A stretch of 64,000 bases of DNA from Flavobacteriaceae bacterium GSB9 (lineage in GTDB: Bacteria > Bacteroidota > Bacteroidia > Flavobacteriales > Flavobacteriaceae), in the NCBI GenBank assembly GCA_022749295.1, contig CP062007.1, forward strand, positions 1,674,001 to 1,738,000. The letters run 5' to 3'. Every line of letters starts with the position of its first letter. Positions within the stretch are counted from its first letter, which is position 1. Shown here one piece after another: positions 26,718 through 36,554 of this stretch. A model generated the notes under the pieces. That model did no database searches. It was not told the origin of the DNA and saw only the letters and a program-made list of their open reading frames with translations. The translations under genes were made by a program, and so were the position numbers.

Positions 26718-27452
26718 CCGACCTTTATAAAGTTCTTGAACATCAACAGTGGGCGGCTCGTTAACCGAAATAACGTCGCCCACTCCTCTAATTGTTCCTT
26801 TTAGTTCTTGTTGGGGGTTAACTATCATATCATTTGAGCTTCTGTTATCTACAAAAACATTCTGAGCCACAAGGCTCTGGCCTTCAAAACGTGAATTCCC
26901 TGCTGCAAAACGCACCGACAAGTTATCTGTCGCTCCTGAAATATGGCAAACCGACAAGTTATTGAACACTACCGAAAAATTGCTATTATCAATTTCCAAT
27001 CTAAAATCGCCAATGGTAAAAGAATCGGGCGCTCCAAAATCTTCAGAAAGAATCATTAAATCAGGATAGGTTAAAACACCTTCCGAACTAACATCGTACT
27101 GCGTTGAACTTCGTATTTGCGTGATATTTGGAGAGCTAACAAATACTTTTGTAGTACCATATTCGCGTATGTAATTACAGCTGTTATTATCGGTTAAAAT
27201 GAGTTCATTCTTAATAACCTCTGCCGTAACATCGTTCATTAAATTTTTCCCTGTTTCAATAACAACTTGCTGTTCTGTACCTTCAGAAATTATCAATTCA
27301 ACATCACGATTCACCAAAATTTTATTAAAAGTGCTTAAGTCCACTTCCTTTTGAACAATCGCGCCAGTTTTTTGAAAACAGTCACCAGCATTTTCGCTAT
27401 CACACGACAACAATACTATTAAACCGAATATGTAAATTAACTTTTTCATCAT
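26703..27452 (-). CDS. GIN-domain (DUF2807) lipoprotein
   Basis: 249 residues. A lipoprotein signal (MMKKLIYIFGLIVLLSC, with Cys in LLSC) is followed by a single right-handed beta-helix-like GIN domain (VDLSTFNKILVNRDVELIISEG...). Such auto-transporter-adhesin-like head domains are common in Bacteroidota, function unknown. The start overlaps the stop of the PagL-like gene by one base (TAATG), so the two are probably translated together; both are envelope proteins. Confidence 0.82.
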   Translation of the reverse strand: MMKKLIYIFGLIVLLSCDSENAGDCFQKTGAIVQKEVDLSTFNKILVNRDVELIISEGTEQQVVIETGKNLMNDVTAEVIKNELILTDNNSCNYIREYGTTKVFVSSPNITQIRSSTQYDVSSEGVLTYPDLMILSEDFGAPDSFTIGDFRLEIDNSNFSVVFNNLSVCHISGATDNLSVRFAAGNSRFEGQSLVAQNVFVDNRSSNDMIVNPQQELKGTIRGVGDVISVNEPPTVDVQELYKGRLIFE

Positions 27453-28552
27453 TACAAGCGTACACCAATACCCAATTCAACACCTTCGGCTCGAGCGCCA
27501 TGCGACTTTAAGGATAACACTCCAAACCATTTTTTATTTATGTAACGTTTTAACCCTAACCTAAAATAGGTTCTTCCTTCAAAATCAAACGGATAATACA
27601 CATAATAGCCCAATTGGGTGATTAACGATATCTTATTTATAAACAACTCGTGCCCCGCAAATACGCCAACGCGTTTGTAATCTTCATCACCCGAGACTTT
27701 TTTTTCAGGAAAGGCGACACTTTCGTAATAAATTAATTCTTTTAAAAAGTTTGAAAAAAACACTTCGGCACCAAACTGCAAAGCGCTCGATTTATTAATA
27801 CGCTTATCAGCAAAAACAGAGCCGACGTACATGGCAAATTGCCCGCTGTCAATAATGTCGCTTTCGTTAATTCCACTTCTAAAAACTAAATTATATTTTA
27901 TGGGTTCCGAAAAGGCTCGATCATCTTTTTTATCAATCGTATTTTGGTATTCGGGGACATCTTTGTCCAAACTATAATTCAACCCGACATTAAGAGTTAC
28001 AGAATTTGTTCCGTTGTTGGGGGAGGTTACATTAGCGTTGGAATAGTGAATTAATGAAAAACCTGCTTGTAAACCAAACTTATTAAATAGCCTTTCCTTT
28101 TTATAATTGAGCATCACATACGTACTGCTCATAAAGGTCGAACCAAAGGCTACATTTTTATAATTGTTTTCTTTATGGTAAGGGTTGGTATTGTAGGCTA
28201 GCCCCTGCCCGATTCGGAACATCAAATTTCTTTTGAAAAAGTAAAAATTGTAGTGCGCATAAAGCGAATAGTTATTCCCCAGCACATCATTTTTTAAATT
28301 TTGATATGCGAACGACACCCCATAATCGGGATAGTTAAATCGTTGTTCCCACGCCTCAAATCCGTATGTTTTTTTGTTCCAACCTATAATAGCGCCTTCT
28401 GGATGTCCTTTTATTAAATGCAGAATCTCATTATTGTGCAAAGCGATATTACCTCTAAAATAATTAACATCTACATACGTTGTATGCGTTTTATCTTGAG
28501 CCAAAACAATACCGAAACAAAAAAATAAAGCGTAGGTATAAAATAACTTCAT
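27452..28552 (-). CDS. PagL-like lipid A deacylase / acyloxyacyl hydrolase family outer-membrane protein
   Basis: About 366 residues with a signal peptide (MKLFYTYALFFCFGIVLAQ) and alternating beta-strand pattern expected of an outer-membrane barrel. LIHYSNANV resembles the His-x-Ser catalytic motif of PagL, which removes the 3-O acyl chain of lipid A. The family in Bacteroidota is longer than PagL (about 170) and has not, to my knowledge, been tested, so the activity is inferred. ATG 28552 is preferred because upstream codons begin with TTG and precede the signal peptide. Confidence 0.75.
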   Translation of the reverse strand: MKLFYTYALFFCFGIVLAQDKTHTTYVDVNYFRGNIALHNNEILHLIKGHPEGAIIGWNKKTYGFEAWEQRFNYPDYGVSFAYQNLKNDVLGNNYSLYAHYNFYFFKRNLMFRIGQGLAYNTNPYHKENNYKNVAFGSTFMSSTYVMLNYKKERLFNKFGLQAGFSLIHYSNANVTSPNNGTNSVTLNVGLNYSLDKDVPEYQNTIDKKDDRAFSEPIKYNLVFRSGINESDIIDSGQFAMYVGSVFADKRINKSSALQFGAEVFFSNFLKELIYYESVAFPEKKVSGDEDYKRVGVFAGHELFINKISLITQLGYYVYYPFDFEGRTYFRLGLKRYINKKWFGVLSLKSHGARAEGVELGIGVRL

Positions 28553-28587
28553 GATGGGCTTTCTATACCACAAATGTAAAGGAATAT

Positions 28588-29544
28588 TTAGAACAACGCC
28601 GAAGCAATAGATTGAATGTTATCACTTTTGCCCATAGAATAATAGTGTAATACGGGCACACCAAAATCTAACAATTCTTTGGATTGCTGAATGGCAAATT
28701 CAATACCCACCTGTCGAACAGCTTTGTTGTCTTTACAATCCTCAACCGCGTCGATTAAATCTTGAGGCAAATCTATTTTAAAAACCTGCGGCAACAATTG
28801 TAAATGACGCTTAACGGCCAATGGTTTTATACCCGGAATAATAGGCACATTAATGCCCTTTTCGCGAGCTTTTTTTACAAAATCGAAATATTTTTGATTA
28901 TCGAAAAACATTTGGGTAACCACATAATCGGCACCAGCATCAACCTTTGCTTTTAAACGCTTTAAATCGGTTTCTAACGACGGGGCTTCCATGTGTTTTT
29001 CTGGATAACCAGCCACGCCAATGCAAAAATCCGACTTATGCTCTACCTCAATATTATCATGCAAATATTGCCCTTTATTAAGGTTTGCAATCTGCTCAAC
29101 CAATTCGCTAGCAAAAGCATTTCCTCCTTTTGATGGTTTAAAATACGCCTCATCTTTCATCGAATCGCCACGTAAGGCCATAACGTTATCCAACCCCAAA
29201 TAATGGCAATCCACCAAAACGTATTCGGTCTCTTCTTTGGTAAACCCACCGCACAATAAATGTGGAATGGCATCAACCTTATACTTATGCATAATAGACG
29301 CACAAATACCTACCGTTCCCGGACGCATACGCGTAATACGCTTATCCAACAAGCCATCGCCTCGGTCAATATAAACGTACTCTTCACGCGATGTTGTTAC
29401 ATCTATAAATGGCGGATTAAACTCCATTAACGGATCTATATTGTCGTATAAATCCTGAATATTCTTACCTTTTTTTGGTGGTATAACTTCAAACGAAAAT
29501 AAAGTCTTTCCGTTAGCATTCTTTATGTGGTCTGTTACTTTCAT
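28588..29544 (-). CDS. metF: 5,10-methylenetetrahydrofolate reductase
   Basis: 318 residues. Supplies 5-methyl-THF to MetH. FSFEVIPPKKGKNIQDLY, DVTTSREEY, LALRGD-type loop (VMALRGDS), CIGVAGYPEKH and YVVTQMFFDN are diagnostic. It lies downstream of both MetH genes, separated by a 230-base gap holding a dispersed repeat, and probably belongs to the same SAM-controlled unit. Confidence 0.96.
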   Translation of the reverse strand: MKVTDHIKNANGKTLFSFEVIPPKKGKNIQDLYDNIDPLMEFNPPFIDVTTSREEYVYIDRGDGLLDKRITRMRPGTVGICASIMHKYKVDAIPHLLCGGFTKEETEYVLVDCHYLGLDNVMALRGDSMKDEAYFKPSKGGNAFASELVEQIANLNKGQYLHDNIEVEHKSDFCIGVAGYPEKHMEAPSLETDLKRLKAKVDAGADYVVTQMFFDNQKYFDFVKKAREKGINVPIIPGIKPLAVKRHLQLLPQVFKIDLPQDLIDAVEDCKDNKAVRQVGIEFAIQQSKELLDFGVPVLHYYSMGKSDNIQSIASALF

Positions 29545-29602
29545 TTCCTTAAATCTCCAATAGAGACTTCTTTTTTATTACTTTTTCTTTTACTTATCTT
29601 TC

Positions 29603-29705
29603 ATGGCGTTACCCTTCCAACTACTTCGCCTAAGCTTGGGTCGGGCTATCCATTACAAGTCCTCGCTATCGCTGTGGGCTTTCCACTACCATCCCTAACG
29701 CACCA
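29603..29705. repeat. Dispersed intergenic repeat, copy 1
   Basis: Shares with 61503-61590, in the same orientation, the blocks ATGGCGTTACCC, GGGTCG, AAGTCCTCGCT, CGCTGTGGGCTTTC and CTAACGCACCA, separated by variable stretches. Richer in G+C than the surroundings. It sits between two genes of a minus-strand operon (metH and metF). It looks like a member of a mobile or structured intergenic repeat family; no transposase is present. Confidence 0.8.
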
Positions 29706-29716
29706 CTCACCACTGT

Positions 29717-29771
29717 TATACAATGCTGAAACACACTTCAACTGCGCTCAGCATAGGAGTTCAGTATAACA
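29717..29771. repeat. Imperfect inverted repeat next to the dispersed repeat
   Basis: GTTATAC (29717-) and GTATAAC (to 29771) bracket a region with CTTCAACTGCGCTCAGCA, which resembles degenerate repeats at 56428-56450 and 62627-62651. Confidence 0.5.
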
Positions 29772-29774
29772 CCT

Positions 29775-32447
29775 TTAATCAGCGATATTGGCGTGCAACC
29801 ATTTTCTGGCCACCTCTTTTTTTATGCCTTTTCTGGTAGCATAATCGGTCACTTGGTCATCGGTAATTTTACCCAATCCAAAATATTTGGCTTCAGCATT
29901 AGCAAAATAATATCCCGAAACCGCTGCTGCTGGCCACATCGCTAAACTTTCCGTTAGTTTAACACCTATTAGTTTTTCTACCTCCAACAGCTCCCAAATG
30001 GTTTCTTTTTCCAAATGGTCTGGACACGCTGGGTATCCTGGCGCCGGACGAATACCTTTATAGCTTTCTTTTATTAATTCGACATTACTCAAATCTTCAT
30101 TTGCAGCATACCCCCAATGTTTGGTTCGTATTTGTTGGTGTAAATATTCAGCAAAAGCTTCAGCAAACCTGTCGGCTATGGCTTGAGCCATAATGGCATT
30201 GTAATCGTCATGCCTTTCCTTGTAACTATCTGCCAATTCTTGTGCTCCAAAAATACCCACGCAAAATGCTCCTACATAATCCGTTTTTTCTGTGTCCTCT
30301 GGTGCTATAAAATCGGCCAAAGCATGATTTGGTATCCCCTCTCGCTTGCTTAATTGCTGACGTAAAGTTCTAAAAACAGCAATTTCCTTGCCTTTTTTCT
30401 TGACTAAAATATCATCATCATTTATAGAATTCGCCTCAAACAAACCAAAAACAGCTTTAGGTTTTAAGGATTGTTTAGCTATAATGTCTTCTATCATTAC
30501 TTGGGCCTCATTGTACATAAGCGTCGCTTGCTCGCCAACCACCTTATCTTTTAAAATATCAGGAAATTTACCGTGCAAATCCCAACTTCTAAAAAACGGA
30601 CTCCAATCAATAAACGGCAACAGCTCCTTTAAACTCAATTGCTTAAGCACTTGTACGCCCATTTCGTTGGGTTTTACTATTTCAGTGGATTCCCAATCAA
30701 TTTTATATTTTCTTTTTCGGGCTTCTTCAATTGAAATATATGATTTTTCCTTTCCTCGTTTTAAAAACTTAGTTCGGAATTCGTCATAATCCTTTTTCAA
30801 TTTCGCCACATATTCGTGCGATGTTTTCTTGTTCAGCAAATCACCCACAACGGTTACGGCTCTAGAGGCGTCGTTTACATGCACCACCGCATTTTTGTAT
30901 TGGGTATCAATTTTTACAGCCGTGTGTGCTTTTGAGGTTGTTGCTCCACCAATAAGCAATGGCAATTCAAATTTTTGACGTTGCATCTCTTTAGCGAGGT
31001 ACACCATTTCATCTAAAGAAGGCGTAATCAACCCCGAAAGCCCAATAGCATCAACACGCTCTTTTATGGCTGTTTCAATAATTTTTTCGGGTGGTACCAT
31101 AACGCCCAAATCAACAATTTCGTAATTGTTACAGGCCAACACCACACTAACAATATTTTTACCTATATCGTGTACATCGCCCTTTACAGTGGCCATTAAA
31201 ATTTTACCAACGGGCTCTGATTTATCGGATTTCTCGGCCTCAATAAAGGGGTTAAGATAGGCTACGGCTTTTTTCATAACACGAGCCGATTTTACTACCT
31301 GCGGTAAAAACATTTTCCCGGCACCAAACAAATCACCAACCACATCCATACCTATCATCAAGTGGCCTTCAATGACCTCAATGGGCTTATCTGCCTCTTG
31401 CCTAGCCTGCTCCACATCTTCAATAATATAGGCATCAACACCTTTTACCAAAGCGTGGGTAATTCGGTCTTGTAGCGGATTTTCTCGCCAAGACAAATCC
31501 ACCGTTTTTTCGGCTTTTGTACCTTTAATGGTTTCAGCAAACTCCAGTAAACGTTCGGTAGCATCGTCCCGTCTATCTAAGATTACATCCTCGATATATT
31601 CGAGCAAATCTTTTGGAATATCGTCATAAACCTCTAGCATGGCCGGGTTCACAATACCCATATTCATCCCTGCTTGAATAGCATAATATAAAAATACCGA
31701 GTGCATCGCCTCACGCACAATATTGTTTCCACGGAACGAAAACGAGACGTTACTAACCCCGCCACTTACGCTTACATTGGGCAAGTTTTCACGAACCCAA
31801 CGGGTAGCCTCAATAAAATCAATCGCATTTTTTCGGTGCTCTTCCATGCCCGTGGCCACGGGGAAGACGTTTAAATCGAAAATAATATCTTCGGAAGGAA
31901 AACCAACTTTATTCACCAAAATATCATAGGAGCGTTTGGCTATTTCAATACGGCGCTCATAATTATCGGCTTGTCCTACCTCATCGAAGGCCATAACGAT
32001 AACAGCAGCACCGTAGCGTAAAATCTGCTTGGCTTCCCATATGAATTTTTCTTCGCCTTCTTTGAGTGAAATGGAATTTACAACACATTTTCCTTGCACT
32101 ACTTGTAGCCCCGCTTCAATAATTTCCCATTTAGAGCTATCAATCATTATTGGCACCCGACAAATATCGGGCTCAGCAGCAATGAGATTTAAAAACTTCA
32201 CCATAGCGGCTTTACCATCTATGAGTCCGTCGTCAAAATTCACATCTACAATCTGGGCACCACCATCCACTTGGTGACGAGCGATATCAAGGGCTTCGTC
32301 GAACTTTTCTTCTTTGATCAACCGAAGAAATTTTCGCGACCCCGCTACATTAGTTCGTTCTCCTACATTGATAAAATTGCTGTTTTCGTTTAAGACCAAA
32401 GGTTCTAAACCAGACAATTTCATATATTTTGTTTGTTTCACTTTCAT
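29775..32447 (-). CDS. metH: Methionine synthase, folate/B12/activation part
   Basis: 890 residues, the C-terminal portion of cobalamin-dependent methionine synthase as a separate protein. Order: pterin-binding domain (about 1-290; [22 protein letters not shown]), B12-binding cap and Rossmann domain (about 330-560; GDVHDIGKN carrying the cobalt-ligating His) and SAM-dependent activation domain (about 570-890; [12 protein letters not shown]). It works with the homocysteine domain encoded 15 bases upstream. ATG 32423 (MKLSGLEPL) is an alternative start eight codons in. The split form is usual for this group. Confidence 0.95.
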   Translation of the reverse strand: MKVKQTKYMKLSGLEPLVLNENSNFINVGERTNVAGSRKFLRLIKEEKFDEALDIARHQVDGGAQIVDVNFDDGLIDGKAAMVKFLNLIAAEPDICRVPIMIDSSKWEIIEAGLQVVQGKCVVNSISLKEGEEKFIWEAKQILRYGAAVIVMAFDEVGQADNYERRIEIAKRSYDILVNKVGFPSEDIIFDLNVFPVATGMEEHRKNAIDFIEATRWVRENLPNVSVSGGVSNVSFSFRGNNIVREAMHSVFLYYAIQAGMNMGIVNPAMLEVYDDIPKDLLEYIEDVILDRRDDATERLLEFAETIKGTKAEKTVDLSWRENPLQDRITHALVKGVDAYIIEDVEQARQEADKPIEVIEGHLMIGMDVVGDLFGAGKMFLPQVVKSARVMKKAVAYLNPFIEAEKSDKSEPVGKILMATVKGDVHDIGKNIVSVVLACNNYEIVDLGVMVPPEKIIETAIKERVDAIGLSGLITPSLDEMVYLAKEMQRQKFELPLLIGGATTSKAHTAVKIDTQYKNAVVHVNDASRAVTVVGDLLNKKTSHEYVAKLKKDYDEFRTKFLKRGKEKSYISIEEARKRKYKIDWESTEIVKPNEMGVQVLKQLSLKELLPFIDWSPFFRSWDLHGKFPDILKDKVVGEQATLMYNEAQVMIEDIIAKQSLKPKAVFGLFEANSINDDDILVKKKGKEIAVFRTLRQQLSKREGIPNHALADFIAPEDTEKTDYVGAFCVGIFGAQELADSYKERHDDYNAIMAQAIADRFAEAFAEYLHQQIRTKHWGYAANEDLSNVELIKESYKGIRPAPGYPACPDHLEKETIWELLEVEKLIGVKLTESLAMWPAAAVSGYYFANAEAKYFGLGKITDDQVTDYATRKGIKKEVARKWLHANIAD

Positions 32448-32462
32448 TACCTTTCTTCCATT

Positions 32463-33476
32463 CTATTGAGATGCCGAAATAAGTTCAGCATACTGACGTG
32501 GCTTATATTTTGCTGCTATTTTTGCAATGACTTTTATATGTTCTGGTGAAGTACCACAACATCCACCTATAATATTGATTAAGTTTTTCTTTAAGTATTC
32601 TTCTATTTGCTCACCCATTTCTTCTGGAGTTTCATCGTATTCTCCAAATGCATTTGGTAACCCTGCATTAGGGTGTGCCGAGATGGCAAAGTCAGTTTTA
32701 TTGGCAATGGCCTCTAAGTGAGGCTGCAATAAATTGGCTCCCAAGGCACAGTTAAAACCTATAGATAGCAACGGGATATGCGATACCGAAATTAAAAAAG
32801 CTTCTGCTGTTTGCCCTGAAAGTGTTCTTCCAGATGCATCGGTTATGGTCCCACTCAACATAATTGGAATATCCATATTTCGCTCTTCCTTAACCTGCTC
32901 GATGGCAAACAGGGCTGCTTTTGCATTTAAGGTATCAAAAACGGTTTCAACCAACAATAAATCTATACCTCCGTCAACCAAGGCTTCTACCTGTTGTTTG
33001 TAAGCCACTCGCAACTCATCAAATGTTACCGCTCTATAACCTGGGTCATTAACATCGGGGGACATGCTTGCGGTACGGTTGGTTGGTCCTATTGATCCCG
33101 CAACAAAACGCGGTTTGTTTGGTTCTTTTGCCGTAAATTCCTCAGCAATTTCTTTTGCTATTTTTGCCGATTGATAATTCAGTTCATAAACCAAATCTTC
33201 CATCTGGTAATCAGCCATTGCAATGGTTGTTCCAGAAAAGGTATTGGTTTCAACAATATCAGCACCTGCTTCAAAATACTTGGCGTGAATGGTTTTTATG
33301 GCTTCTGGCTGCGTTATTGACAACAAATCGTTATTGCCCTGTAACGGCACAGGAAAATCTTTAAAACGCTCGCCTCGAAAATCGTCTTCAGTAAACTTAT
33401 AGGCTTGTAACATGGTACCCATAGCACCATCTAAAACTAAAATTCGTTCTTTTAAAGCTTCTTTGATGTTTGACAT
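32463..33476 (-). CDS. metH: Methionine synthase, homocysteine S-methyltransferase part
   Basis: About 337 residues, the zinc/homocysteine domain of MetH on its own. LVLDGAMGTMLQ opens the barrel; zinc cysteines are in GFNCALG and GGCCGTSPEHI. I choose ATG 33476 (MSNIKEALKERILVLDGAMG), the normal family start, over ATG 33497. A 9-bp hairpin ends 4 bases before this ATG. It is the first gene after the SAM-I riboswitch. Confidence 0.94.
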   Translation of the reverse strand: MSNIKEALKERILVLDGAMGTMLQAYKFTEDDFRGERFKDFPVPLQGNNDLLSITQPEAIKTIHAKYFEAGADIVETNTFSGTTIAMADYQMEDLVYELNYQSAKIAKEIAEEFTAKEPNKPRFVAGSIGPTNRTASMSPDVNDPGYRAVTFDELRVAYKQQVEALVDGGIDLLLVETVFDTLNAKAALFAIEQVKEERNMDIPIMLSGTITDASGRTLSGQTAEAFLISVSHIPLLSIGFNCALGANLLQPHLEAIANKTDFAISAHPNAGLPNAFGEYDETPEEMGEQIEEYLKKNLINIIGGCCGTSPEHIKVIAKIAAKYKPRQYAELISASQ

Positions 33477-33530
33477 TTTTGATATTATTTTAAGCATATA
33501 ATATCATCAAGAAAAGTAAAAATACTATTC

Positions 33531-33653
33531 GTTATCTGTCCGCAAAACACCTGAACAAAATTCAGGACAAGCGGTAGAACGTAGCACCTTCTTTACGAGT
33601 TAAAGGGTTGCCAAGGTTTCACCGGGTCTAATCCCTCTACCTTTCTTGATAAC
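33531..33653 (-). promoter_or_regulatory. SAM-I (S-box) riboswitch ahead of metH
   Basis: On the minus strand: GTTATCAAGAAAGG, GAGGGATTAGACCC, GGTGAAACCTTGGCAACC and GGTGCTACGTTC, matching the conserved S-box core in order, with P1 closed by GTTATC (33653-33648) and GATAAC (33536-33531). A P4-like hairpin CCTGAA/TTCAGG lies inside. SAM binding should lower expression of metH and downstream metF. No U-run terminator follows; a competing pairing and a start-proximal hairpin suggest control of translation. Confidence 0.92.
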
Positions 33654-33694
33654 ACTACTATATGAATGAACTCTTTGTTCTTTAATTTGAAACG

Positions 33695-33702
33695 CAAAAA
33701 TA
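33695..33702 (-). promoter_or_regulatory. -7 element upstream of the metH riboswitch
   Basis: TATTTTTG on the minus strand matches TAnnTTTG, about 42 bases before the aptamer. No TTTG at -33 was found. Confidence 0.45.
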
Positions 33703-33746
33703 GTGACTATATTTTTGTTTTCCTATTTTATTGAACACTCTCTTCT

Positions 33747-34637
33747 CTACTCAAATAAGGTAGATGACAAATACCTATCGCCGCGATCACAAATTATTGC
33801 AACAATAACCCCTTTATCTATTTTTTCGGCAACTTGCAATGCACAAAATACAGAACCACCGCTACTCATTCCGGCAAACACACCTTCTTCCTTGGCTAAT
33901 TTAACCGTTGTCTTCTTGGCATCAGCTTCCGTAACTTCGATAACCTCATCAACTTTACTTCTATCAAAAAACTTAGGTATGTATTCTTCAGGCCATTTTC
34001 TGATACCAGGAATTCTAGAATCGTCATCGGGTTGCGCACCAACAATAGTAATATCTTTATTTTGCTCCTTTAAATAGCTTGAAACGCCCATAATCGTTCC
34101 TGTAGTACCCATAGCTGATACAAAATGCGTGACTTCGCCTTTGGTATCTCTCCAAATTTCTGGGCCTGTAGTTTTATAATGGGCTTTCCAATTGTCATCA
34201 TTCTCAAATTGGTTGAGTAAAGTATATCCTTTTTCGTCCCGTAATTTAAAAGCCAAATCGCGCGAACCTTCTATACCTACATCGGCTGGTGTTAAAATGA
34301 CCTCGGCGCCATATGCCCGCATGGTCTTTACGCGTTCTTCAGTAGAGTTTTCGGGCATTATTAGTATCATGTTCAACCCTAATAATTTTGCAATAAACGC
34401 TAATGCAATACCCGTATTGCCACTAGTAGCTTCAACTAAAGTTCCTCCCTTTTTTATATCGCCACGTTTCAAAGCTTCGTTTATCATATTAAACGCCGGA
34501 CGATCTTTTACACTTCCTCCAGGGTTATTGCCTTCCAACTTTAAAAACAAACGTACTCCTTTTTTTTTAATAAGATGTGTGGCTTCCACTAACGGCGTGT
34601 TGCCAATTTGACCAATAATACTATTCTCGTATGCCAT
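33747..34637 (-). CDS. cysM: Cysteine synthase (O-acetylserine sulfhydrylase), CysM type
   Basis: 296 residues. Makes cysteine from O-acetylserine and sulfide (or thiosulfate). IIGQIGNTPLVEAT opens the fold, the PLP lysine is in GGSVKDRPA, and EATSGNTGIALAF and GTTGTIMG bind substrate and phosphate. Length fits CysM. Its start overlaps the end of the serine acetyltransferase gene by 17 bases, so the two are one operon. Confidence 0.93.
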   Translation of the reverse strand: MAYENSIIGQIGNTPLVEATHLIKKKGVRLFLKLEGNNPGGSVKDRPAFNMINEALKRGDIKKGGTLVEATSGNTGIALAFIAKLLGLNMILIMPENSTEERVKTMRAYGAEVILTPADVGIEGSRDLAFKLRDEKGYTLLNQFENDDNWKAHYKTTGPEIWRDTKGEVTHFVSAMGTTGTIMGVSSYLKEQNKDITIVGAQPDDDSRIPGIRKWPEEYIPKFFDRSKVDEVIEVTEADAKKTTVKLAKEEGVFAGMSSGGSVFCALQVAEKIDKGVIVAIICDRGDRYLSSTLFE

Positions 34638-35364
34638 TCTTTTTAGGTCTGATTTTTATTTCTGTTTGGTAGGTTACCAATGAATTTTCGGGTACCGATT
34701 CCGTTATCCAAACATTGGCTCCTATGATGCTATTTTTCCCAATAACAATATCGCCACCTAAAATAGTGGCGTTGGCGTAAATGCACACATTGTCTTCGAT
34801 GGTAGGGTGACGCTTTGTTGACGCTAAACTTTTCGCGACCGAAATACCTCCTAAAGTTACCCCTTGATATATTTTTACGTTTTTACCAATAATTGAGGTT
34901 TCACCAATTACAATTCCCGTTCCGTGATCGATATAAAACGATTCGCCAATAGTAGCTCCCGGGTGAATGTCAATTCCGGTTATGCCGTGAATAAACTCAC
35001 TCATCATTCTTGGCAAAATATAAATGCCCAATTTATGTAGCGCATGACTCAATCTGTAAATTGAAATCGCATAAAACCCAGGGTAAGCCATATAAATTTC
35101 GGCCAAACTATGGGAAGCGGGGTCATTCTTTTCGAAGGCTATCGCATCAGCGTCTAATTTCTTTCGAATTGAGGGTAGTTCAGTTTTAAACTTTTCCCAA
35201 ATAGCTGCCCCGTTTTCTATTTCTAGATTAGAAAGTATCTTCAAAAACGTATCTTCCAAATATTGGCTATTGGCCTCTTCATGTTCGCAATCGAACAACG
35301 AATAAAATATTTTTTTTGTAAACGATTTTACGGTATCCTTTAAGCAAACATTGTAACTTTTCAT
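34621..35364 (-). CDS. cysE: Serine O-acetyltransferase
   Basis: About 247 residues. Activates serine with acetyl-CoA. Left-handed beta-helix with hexapeptide repeats from about residue 120 (GIDIHPGATIGESFYIDHGTGIVIGE, split here only by repeat turns; GVTLGG; HPTIEDNVCIYANATILGG). The open frame extends to a GTG at 35439, but that codon lies inside the terminator of the upstream gene, so I prefer ATG 35364 (MKSYNVCLKD). The long helical N-terminus is of the EpsC/flavobacterial type. Confidence 0.88.
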   Translation of the reverse strand: MKSYNVCLKDTVKSFTKKIFYSLFDCEHEEANSQYLEDTFLKILSNLEIENGAAIWEKFKTELPSIRKKLDADAIAFEKNDPASHSLAEIYMAYPGFYAISIYRLSHALHKLGIYILPRMMSEFIHGITGIDIHPGATIGESFYIDHGTGIVIGETSIIGKNVKIYQGVTLGGISVAKSLASTKRHPTIEDNVCIYANATILGGDIVIGKNSIIGANVWITESVPENSLVTYQTEIKIRPKKNGIRE

Positions 35365-35430
35365 GCTCTTTTTATGTTTGTCGGTTTTTTTATAAAACAG
35401 TTTTACTGTTGAAAACCATTCAAAAATATT

Positions 35431-35465
35431 AAATCCCACAAGGTTAATGAAACCTTGCGGGATTT
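35431..35465 (-). terminator. Terminator of the sulfate assimilation operon
   Basis: On the minus strand AAATCCCGCAAGGTT - TCATT - AACCTTGTGGGATTT is a 15-bp stem with one G-U pair, followed by TTTAATATTTTT. It separates the sulfate operon from cysE-cysM. Confidence 0.85.
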
Positions 35466-35489
35466 TTTTAACCTCTTATTTGGTTTATT

Positions 35490-36542
35490 TTAGTTTATTG
35501 CTTGCACTACCGCTTTTGGTGCTTCTTTTCGCGATCCGTCAAAACCATCAATTCCACTAACAGTTGTATATTTCAATACATATTTTTTACCTGGGTTGAT
35601 GATTCTATAAGCTGCTTGGCACATTAAAGTCGCTTCGTGGAATCCACAAAGAATCAATTTTAATTTTTCTGGATAGGTATTAACATCACCAATAGCAAAA
35701 ACGCCCGGAATATTGGTTTGATAGTTTAAAGTATTGTCCACTTTAATAGCATTTTTTTCTATCTCTAAGCCCCAATTTCCAATTGGACCTAATTTTGGTG
35801 ATAAACCAAACAACGGCACAAAGTGATCGGTTTCAATTTTAGTAGCCTCACCGTCTCTTACATAGGTTACCGCTTCAATTTTACCGTCGCCATGCAATTC
35901 TTTTACTTCGGCAGGCGTTACCAAATTAATTTTACCTTCTTGGGTAAGCTCTCTTACTTTTTCAACCGAATCCAAAGCACCTCTAAACTCGTTTCTCCTG
36001 TGGATTAAGGTTACTTCTGAAGCCACATCGGTTAAAAAGATACTCCAATCTAACGCTGAATCACCTCCTCCAGAAATCACTACTTTTTTATCGCGGTAAA
36101 ATTCTGGATCTTTAATGATGTATTCCACACCGTTATCTTCATAATCCGCTATACCATCAATGGCTGGTTTTCTAGGTTCGAACGACCCCAATCCACCAGC
36201 AATAGCTACTACCGGCGCATGGTGTTTTGTCCCTTTGTTTGTAGTAACGATAAAAGTACCATCGTCTTGCTTTTCGATAGTTTCGGCACGTTCACCCAAA
36301 GTAAATCCAGGCTCGAACTGCTTGCCTTGTTCCAATAAATTTCTGGTTAAATCGCCAGCTAAAATTTCTGGAAACCCTGGAATATCGTAAATTGGCTTTT
36401 TAGGGTAAATCTCAGAACACTGGCCACCTGGTTGTGGCAATGCATCAATTAAGTGGCATTTAAGCTTTAACAACCCAGCTTCAAAAACCGTAAATAACCC
36501 TGTTGGTCCTGCTCCTATGATAAGTATATCTGTTTTAATCAT
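35490..36542 (-). CDS. Ferredoxin-NADP+ reductase, thioredoxin-reductase-like type
   Basis: 350 residues. FAD/NAD(P)-binding oxidoreductase with GAGPTGLF near the start, GGGDSALDW in the NADP domain and FAIGDVNTYP near the C-terminus. It lacks the CxxC of thioredoxin reductase, as in YumC-type ferredoxin reductases. As last gene of the sulfate operon it probably reduces ferredoxin for the ferredoxin-dependent sulfite reductase. Confidence 0.88.
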   Translation of the reverse strand: MIKTDILIIGAGPTGLFTVFEAGLLKLKCHLIDALPQPGGQCSEIYPKKPIYDIPGFPEILAGDLTRNLLEQGKQFEPGFTLGERAETIEKQDDGTFIVTTNKGTKHHAPVVAIAGGLGSFEPRKPAIDGIADYEDNGVEYIIKDPEFYRDKKVVISGGGDSALDWSIFLTDVASEVTLIHRRNEFRGALDSVEKVRELTQEGKINLVTPAEVKELHGDGKIEAVTYVRDGEATKIETDHFVPLFGLSPKLGPIGNWGLEIEKNAIKVDNTLNYQTNIPGVFAIGDVNTYPEKLKLILCGFHEATLMCQAAYRIINPGKKYVLKYTTVSGIDGFDGSRKEAPKAVVQAIN

Positions 36543-36554
36543 TTTATGACTGTT

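Noticed and set aside
29527-29769. 80-codon plus-strand open frame
   Set aside because: It runs through the metF start and the dispersed repeat; Leu/Ser/Pro-rich composition without any family pattern, so it is non-coding.
35365-35439. N-terminal extension of the serine acetyltransferase from a GTG
   Set aside because: The GTG lies in the 3' arm of the sulfate operon terminator, so the transcript that starts downstream would likely lack it.
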